Below the pieces are notes generated by a model. That model ran no database searches and had not been told where the DNA came from. It saw only the letters and a program-made list of their open reading frames with translations. From the NCBI GenBank assembly GCA_016196505.1, contig JACPXO010000140.1, positions 1 through 10,596 on the forward strand: a DNA stretch of 10,596 bases, written 5' to 3'. Of this stretch, positions 7,469 to 10,596 are shown one piece after another. Made by a program: the position numbers and the translations under genes. Numbering within the stretch: the first letter of the stretch is position 1; each line of letters starts with the position of its first letter. Origin of the DNA: Candidatus Omnitrophota bacterium (GTDB taxonomy: Bacteria; Omnitrophota; Gorgyraeia; 2-02-FULL-51-18).

Positions 7469-8767
7469 CTAACCCGTCAAATCATCCCCGACCGCCAGAC
7501 GCAGGTCAGAAAGCGCCATCTCATAATCGGACATGGCCTTGGCATAACTGATCTGCACGCTTTTAAGTGTCCGCTGGGCATCGATTAAATTCAAGATATC
7601 CGTTTTGCCGGCCTCGTAAGCGGATAAGGAGACATCCACCTGCTGTTTTGCCTGAGGCAGAATGATGTTTTCGTAAGTATTCAGCGCATTCTCGGCCAAG
7701 AGAAATTCCGAATAGGCCTCATGAACCTTGTGCAGTACCTCATTTTTCATGTCCTCGTAAAGCGACTCGGCCGCGCGCAAGTCTTCATCCGCGCTTCTCC
7801 AGCCCCCGCCGATCCCTTTCAAGAGCGACCACACCGGAAAAGATACGCCGATAAAATTGTCAACTTCACGGATCGTGTCCTCCCCTTTGAATTTTCTGGC
7901 CTCGATTCGTCCGGTAATGTCGGGGAGCCATTCCGTGTGCGCGAGGACACGGGCGTCTTTGGCGCGATCCACCCCTATTTTAAGTGCGTTAAGCTCGGGG
8001 CGTTTTTCCAAAGCGGCCTTTTCAAGATCAACCCGTGAAAAGGCCAAGGGGGTACGGACCGGTTTCTCTTCTATCGCATAGGAGGTATCCGGCGGCTTGT
8101 TCAAGTACCGTGACACGGTCGCTTCCGCGATGTGTTCTTTCTGGCGCCAATCGAATACGTCGATCGAGACCTGCGCGAGCTCAATCTGCACTTTGAGATA
8201 ATCAGACTGGCTCACGGCTCCTGATTCATAACGGGATTTGACCACGTTGGAAAGCTGGTTCAAGAGTTCTTTATTTTCCTCGAGGGCCGCGAGTGTCCTT
8301 TTTGAAAGGAAAAGCCGATAGGAGGGCTGTTCGATCTTCCAGGTAACCGTTCTTTCTTCTTCCTTGAACATTTGGTAAGCCATGTCCGCTTCTTTGGAAG
8401 CGACGGCACCGTTCAGAAAAAGTTTGGTCGGAAAAGGGATGGTTTGCGAGACCATGTATTCATAGTTCATCCGGCTGCCCGTTTTAAAAGGATCCGATTG
8501 CCCCTCCACGTCGACGCCCACCATCGGATCGTCGGGAAGCCAAGACTTTACCACCTTGGCCCTGGCCGACTCATAGGCCTGTTTTTTGGCGCGTAAGCCC
8601 GGATTCTTGTCATGGGCTTCCCGGATGAGATCAGAAAGACGGGTTGACGCCGGTGGTTTGTCCGTAGGAGACGGGATTTCCGGCGCCGCGCTTAAGGGGT
8701 AAGCTTGAAATGAAAAAAACAAAAGACCCATCAGGGCCCCTATCCCTACCGGCGTTTTGCTTTGCAT
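7469..8767 (-). CDS. cusC: Outer-membrane efflux factor, TolC family (CusC-like)
   Basis: This 432-residue protein has a signal peptide (hydrophobic core about 9-20, likely cleavage after SAA at 26-28) and the two-repeat architecture of outer-membrane efflux proteins. The repeats are visible as LSDLIREAHDKNPGL (44-58) with a long helical stretch and SRYESGAVSQSDYLKVQIELA, then LEKAALEKRPEL with SLSAYEAGKTDILNLIDAQ near the C-terminus. It should form the trimeric outer-membrane duct for CusBA. Unlike E. coli CusC there is no lipobox cysteine, so it is probably not a lipoprotein. GGGAGG (8774-8779) sits 6 bases before the ATG. It is the second gene of the operon, 23 bases after csoR. The family is clear; the cus assignment comes from the neighbouring adaptor and pump, since TolC-family sequence alone does not show substrate. 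Confidence 0.92.
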   Translation of the reverse strand: MQSKTPVGIGALMGLLFFSFQAYPLSAAPEIPSPTDKPPASTRLSDLIREAHDKNPGLRAKKQAYESARAKVVKSWLPDDPMVGVDVEGQSDPFKTGSRMNYEYMVSQTIPFPTKLFLNGAVASKEADMAYQMFKEEERTVTWKIEQPSYRLFLSKRTLAALEENKELLNQLSNVVKSRYESGAVSQSDYLKVQIELAQVSIDVFDWRQKEHIAEATVSRYLNKPPDTSYAIEEKPVRTPLAFSRVDLEKAALEKRPELNALKIGVDRAKDARVLAHTEWLPDITGRIEARKFKGEDTIREVDNFIGVSFPVWSLLKGIGGGWRSADEDLRAAESLYEDMKNEVLHKVHEAYSEFLLAENALNTYENIILPQAKQQVDVSLSAYEAGKTDILNLIDAQRTLKSVQISYAKAMSDYEMALSDLRLAVGDDLTG

Positions 8768-8790
8768 CCCTTACCTCCCAATTGACGCGC

Positions 8791-9060
8791 TTAACGCACG
8801 AAACGTTCTACTGAACCGATGAGTTCATCAACGAATTTTTTGCCTTTGTCGGCCTTGATGGCATGCGTAACGCAGGTGTTCACATGGTTTTTCATGAGCA
8901 GCATGCTTACGCTGTCAAGCGCCCTCCGGACAGCCGACACCTGGTCGAGGATGTCGATGCAGTAGCGCTTGTCATCGACCATGCGTTCCAGTCCTCGGAT
9001 CTGGCCCTCAATCTTCTTAAGCCGGGTCAACGCTTCTTTTTTGGATTGTTCGTTCAGCAT
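8791..9060 (-). CDS. csoR: CsoR-family Cu(I)-sensing transcriptional repressor
   Basis: This 89-residue all-helical DNA-binding protein belongs to the CsoR/RcnR family, which has no classical HTH. The N-terminal helix reads ALTRLKKIEGQIRGLERMV (10-28). The Cu(I) ligands of CsoR are all present: Cys34 (RYCIDILDQ), His59 and Cys63 (KNHVNTCV), together with the second-shell Tyr33 and Glu79. The Cys-His-Cys set separates it from the nickel/cobalt sensor RcnR and from CstR persulfide sensors, which lack the His. In this family apo-protein binds a GC-rich palindrome and Cu(I) releases it. The gene starts the efflux operon, and its ATG lies two bases from a 25-bp near-palindrome overlapping the promoter. 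The ribosome-binding site, AGGGG 6 bases upstream, lies in the operator itself. It therefore most likely represses its own operon and is induced by copper or silver. Confidence 0.95.
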   Translation of the reverse strand: MLNEQSKKEALTRLKKIEGQIRGLERMVDDKRYCIDILDQVSAVRRALDSVSMLLMKNHVNTCVTHAIKADKGKKFVDELIGSVERFVR

Positions 9061-9062
9061 CT

Positions 9063-9087
9063 TATACCCCTACTGGGTAGGAGTATA
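9063..9087. promoter_or_regulatory. CsoR operator candidate
   Basis: On the minus strand, arms TATACTCCTAC and GTAGGGGTATA flank a 3-base centre and pair at 10 of 11 positions. The TATAC...C-rich...G-rich...GTATA layout is that of CsoR operators in other bacteria. It contains the -10 box and extends over the predicted transcript start and the ribosome-binding site, so bound repressor would block initiation. Its position directly before csoR supports autoregulation. Confidence 0.85.
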
Positions 9088-9110
9088 CAAGGGCCCTGGG
9101 TGTTTGTCAA
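9082..9110 (-). promoter_or_regulatory. Promoter of the csoR-cusCBA operon
   Basis: On the minus strand TTGACA (9105-9110) is followed after 17 bp by TATACT (9082-9087). The -35 box is perfect and the -10 box has a single mismatch to TATAAT. The predicted transcript start is near 9075, giving a leader of about 15 bases. The -10 box forms the outer end of the CsoR palindrome. No other strong promoter is visible before cusC, cusB or cusA, so this one probably serves the whole operon. Confidence 0.87.
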
Positions 9111-9142
9111 GCAAAAATCGGGTTTAGAGACGGGGGGTAGGA

Positions 9143-9526
9143 TCAATAGAGACTGAGCGCTTCGTCGACCTTTTCTTTCACCCTCTCGAGCGACAGCCCC
9201 CCTTTTTCAAAGAACGCGAAATAGCCAAGCCCTTTGAATTTTTCTTCGACCTCTTCTCTGAGGCATCCGCTGATCACGATCACCTGGACCCTCGAGTCGG
9301 CGCTTTGGAGCACCGGCATGATCTTCTCACCTGTCGTCCGGGGAAACTTGAAATCCAATAAGATCACGCGCGGCTTCTCACGCCGGTAAAGGTCGCCGGC
9401 GTCCTCCAATTTCTCCGCCGAGAACACCTCGTATCCTTTGGATTGAAAGAACCCGCGTACCATGTTCAAAAAACTCGGGTCATCATCGATCACCATGATC
9501 TTTCTCGAGCCGGGACCCCATCTCAT
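9143..9526 (-). CDS. Single-domain response regulator (receiver only)
   Basis: This 127-residue protein is one CheY-like receiver domain with no output domain. The acidic pocket is Asp14-Asp15-Asp16 (VIDDD), the phospho-acceptor is Asp58 (VILLDFKFP), the switch Ser/Thr position is Ser86 (VIVISG) and the conserved lysine is Lys108 (FFEKGG), so it should be phosphorylatable. Such proteins pass signals by protein-protein contact or act in phosphorelays; the partner kinase is not in the window. The start overlaps the CDF stop codon as ATGA, so the two are translationally coupled. A later ATG at residue 11 would remove the first strand and is less likely. It ends 82 bases before csoR, and no terminator is visible between them, so read-through into the copper operon is possible. 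Its link to metal transport is by context only. Confidence 0.9.
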   Translation of the reverse strand: MRWGPGSRKIMVIDDDPSFLNMVRGFFQSKGYEVFSAEKLEDAGDLYRREKPRVILLDFKFPRTTGEKIMPVLQSADSRVQVIVISGCLREEVEEKFKGLGYFAFFEKGGLSLERVKEKVDEALSLY

Positions 9527-10443
9527 GGCTTGGGCTCCAGTTCCTGATGATCATGGGTCGCGGGCTCGACATGCACGACCACGTCATGAACCTCGGGGAT
9601 CTCTCTGCGGATGTCGTTTTCGATCACGTTGGCCAGGTGATGCGAGGCGAGCACCGTCATGTTATTGTCCACCAGGACATGCAGATCCACGTAGATATCG
9701 TTGATCCTCCCCCGTGTCCGGATCTCATGGCAATCCCTGACACCCCCCACAGCTCGGACGATGCGTTCGATGCGGCCTGGGTCCAGCATGGCTTTGTCAC
9801 AGAGTACGTCGGAGCTACGTTTCAGGATGCGGACGGCAATGACAAGGATCACCCCCGCGATCAGGAGAGAAAATAAGGCGTCGAGTCGTGGGACATCAAG
9901 ACGGATACCGATGAGGGCCACGATCACCGAAGCCGTCACAAAAAGATCGCTCACGGTGTGCCACGAATCGCTCAAAAGAAGCTCGCTCTTGAGCTCGCGG
10001 CCTTTCCGTCTCTCATAAGCCGCGACGAACAGATTCACCAGGAAGGTGCCCCCCATGACGACGAAACTCACGAGATTCACCTCGGGGGCTTTGGGCTTGA
10101 TGAGGCCGATCACCGCTTCGCGCAAGATGCCGAAAGCGGCTAAAAAAAGGAAAAAAGCGATGACGACGGAGGCGAAAGTCTCGTACTTTTGATGGCCGTA
10201 CGGATGGTCCTGGTCGGCGGGAGCGCCGGAAAGGTAAATGCCGATGAGTCCGATGACGTTCGAGGCGCCGTCAGAGAACGAGTGCAGACCGTCCGCAACG
10301 ATCACCATGCAGTACGTCAAGACGCCAAAGATCACCTTCAAGAGCGCAACGACACAATTGAGCGCCAACGTCACCCACAGAACAAACGCGATCTGCCGGG
10401 TCCTCTTAGACGGCTCGAAAACGGACTTCTCCAAAGCGTTCAT
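9523..10443 (-). CDS. Cation diffusion facilitator (CDF) family metal transporter
   Basis: This 306-residue CDF protein has about six membrane segments (between roughly 18 and 205) and a cytoplasmic C-terminal domain (about 215-295). The transport site is formed by HxxxD in TM2 (His54, Asp58 in ADGLHSFSDGASN) and HxxxD in TM5 (His162, Asp166 in DSWHTVSDLF). In E. coli YiiP the corresponding TM2 pair is Asp-Asp. The loop DHPYGHQKYE (79-88) is a family signature. The C-terminal domain has candidate zinc ligands at His239, Asp253, His267/His268, His286 and His291, followed by a HDH tail (297-299). CDF proteins export divalent ions such as zinc in exchange for protons; the His-containing TM2 site favours zinc, but iron, cobalt or manganese are not excluded. 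No clear Shine-Dalgarno precedes the ATG, which lies 21 bases after the HTH stop codon, so coupling to that gene is likely. Confidence 0.93.
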   Translation of the reverse strand: MNALEKSVFEPSKRTRQIAFVLWVTLALNCVVALLKVIFGVLTYCMVIVADGLHSFSDGASNVIGLIGIYLSGAPADQDHPYGHQKYETFASVVIAFFLFLAAFGILREAVIGLIKPKAPEVNLVSFVVMGGTFLVNLFVAAYERRKGRELKSELLLSDSWHTVSDLFVTASVIVALIGIRLDVPRLDALFSLLIAGVILVIAVRILKRSSDVLCDKAMLDPGRIERIVRAVGGVRDCHEIRTRGRINDIYVDLHVLVDNNMTVLASHHLANVIENDIRREIPEVHDVVVHVEPATHDHQELEPKP

Positions 10444-10464
10444 GATGAAACAGAGCCGGAATAA

Positions 10465-10596
10465 TTACTTCTTTTTTAGATCTGAGGGGCCTCTGTCGAT
10501 TTCCTTTAGGAGATAGTTATCGAGCACTTCTTTTTTCGTGCGCCATTGGCCGCCGACCTTGAAACCGGGAAGTTTTTTCTCCTTCAAGAGGCGATA
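10465..10596 (-). CDS. Excisionase-type helix-turn-helix protein (partial, C-terminal end)
   Basis: Only the last 43 residues are inside the window; the start lies beyond the right edge. YRLLKEKKLPGFKVGGQWRTKKEVL corresponds to the recognition-helix end and wing of the excisionase/MerR-like HTH_17 domain, followed by a Lys-rich tail. Over 32 aligned residues, 20 are identical to the HTH protein at the left side of the window, so the two are paralogues, but their nucleotide sequences have clearly drifted. It is the first visible gene upstream of the CDF transporter, in the same direction and separated by 21 bases, which suggests it may regulate that operon. Its N-terminus, promoter and any fused domain cannot be seen. 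Confidence 0.85.
   Translation of the reverse strand, partial: YRLLKEKKLPGFKVGGQWRTKKEVLDNYLLKEIDRGPSDLKKK

Noticed and set aside
9088..9142. A terminator between the response regulator and csoR, suggested by GGGCCC
   Set aside because: The palindrome is only 6 bp without a loop or T tract and lies in the promoter spacer, so it does not form an intrinsic terminator.

Overview
All recognisable genes in this window lie on the minus strand, so transcription runs from high to low coordinates. The organism is a diderm (Gram-negative type) bacterium: it encodes a TolC-like outer-membrane factor with a signal peptide, a periplasmic adaptor, an RND pump and an AsmA-like envelope protein. Base composition is mixed, with fairly GC-rich genes and one AT-rich intergenic strip at about 865-1017. 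I cannot name the phylum. The mix of small excisionase-type HTH proteins, an AsmA-like protein and a CDP-paratose-epimerase-like sugar enzyme would suit an environmental candidate phylum such as Omnitrophota, but that is a guess.

Right side, 10596-9143: the C-terminal part of an excisionase-type HTH protein, then a cation diffusion facilitator (CDF) transporter, then a stand-alone receiver-domain response regulator. The CDF and regulator genes overlap by 4 bases (ATGA), and the HTH stop codon is 21 bases upstream of the CDF start. These three look like the end of one operon whose promoter lies outside the window.

Centre, 9110-1018: a copper/silver efflux operon. It begins with a consensus-like sigma70-type promoter (TTGACA, 17 bp, TATACT) whose -10 box lies inside a 25-bp near-palindrome that is very probably the operator of the first gene, a CsoR-type Cu(I) repressor carrying the Cys-His-Cys ligand set. 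The order is csoR, cusC (outer-membrane factor), cusB (adaptor), cusA (heavy-metal RND pump with the copper-binding methionine triad and proton-relay residues), an ArsP_1-like permease and an AsmA-like protein. Gaps are 23, 19 and 5 bases, then a 35-base overlap, then 15 bases. Copper or silver should release CsoR from the operator, and CusCBA should then carry the ion from the periplasm or inner membrane out of the cell. No separate CusF chaperone is visible. The adaptor instead carries an unusually elaborate N-terminal metal-binding region.

Left side, 1017-1: a 154-bp AT-rich spacer holds a second promoter of exactly the same form, with a perfect 7-bp-arm palindrome across its -35/spacer region. 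It drives a 77-residue excisionase-type HTH protein, a paralogue of the one at the right edge. The last gene, cut by the window start, is an NAD-dependent sugar epimerase resembling CDP-paratose 2-epimerase. It is probably unrelated to metal resistance.

No RNA gene, insertion sequence, CRISPR array or convincing intrinsic terminator was found. No gene-free stretch exceeds 300 bases.
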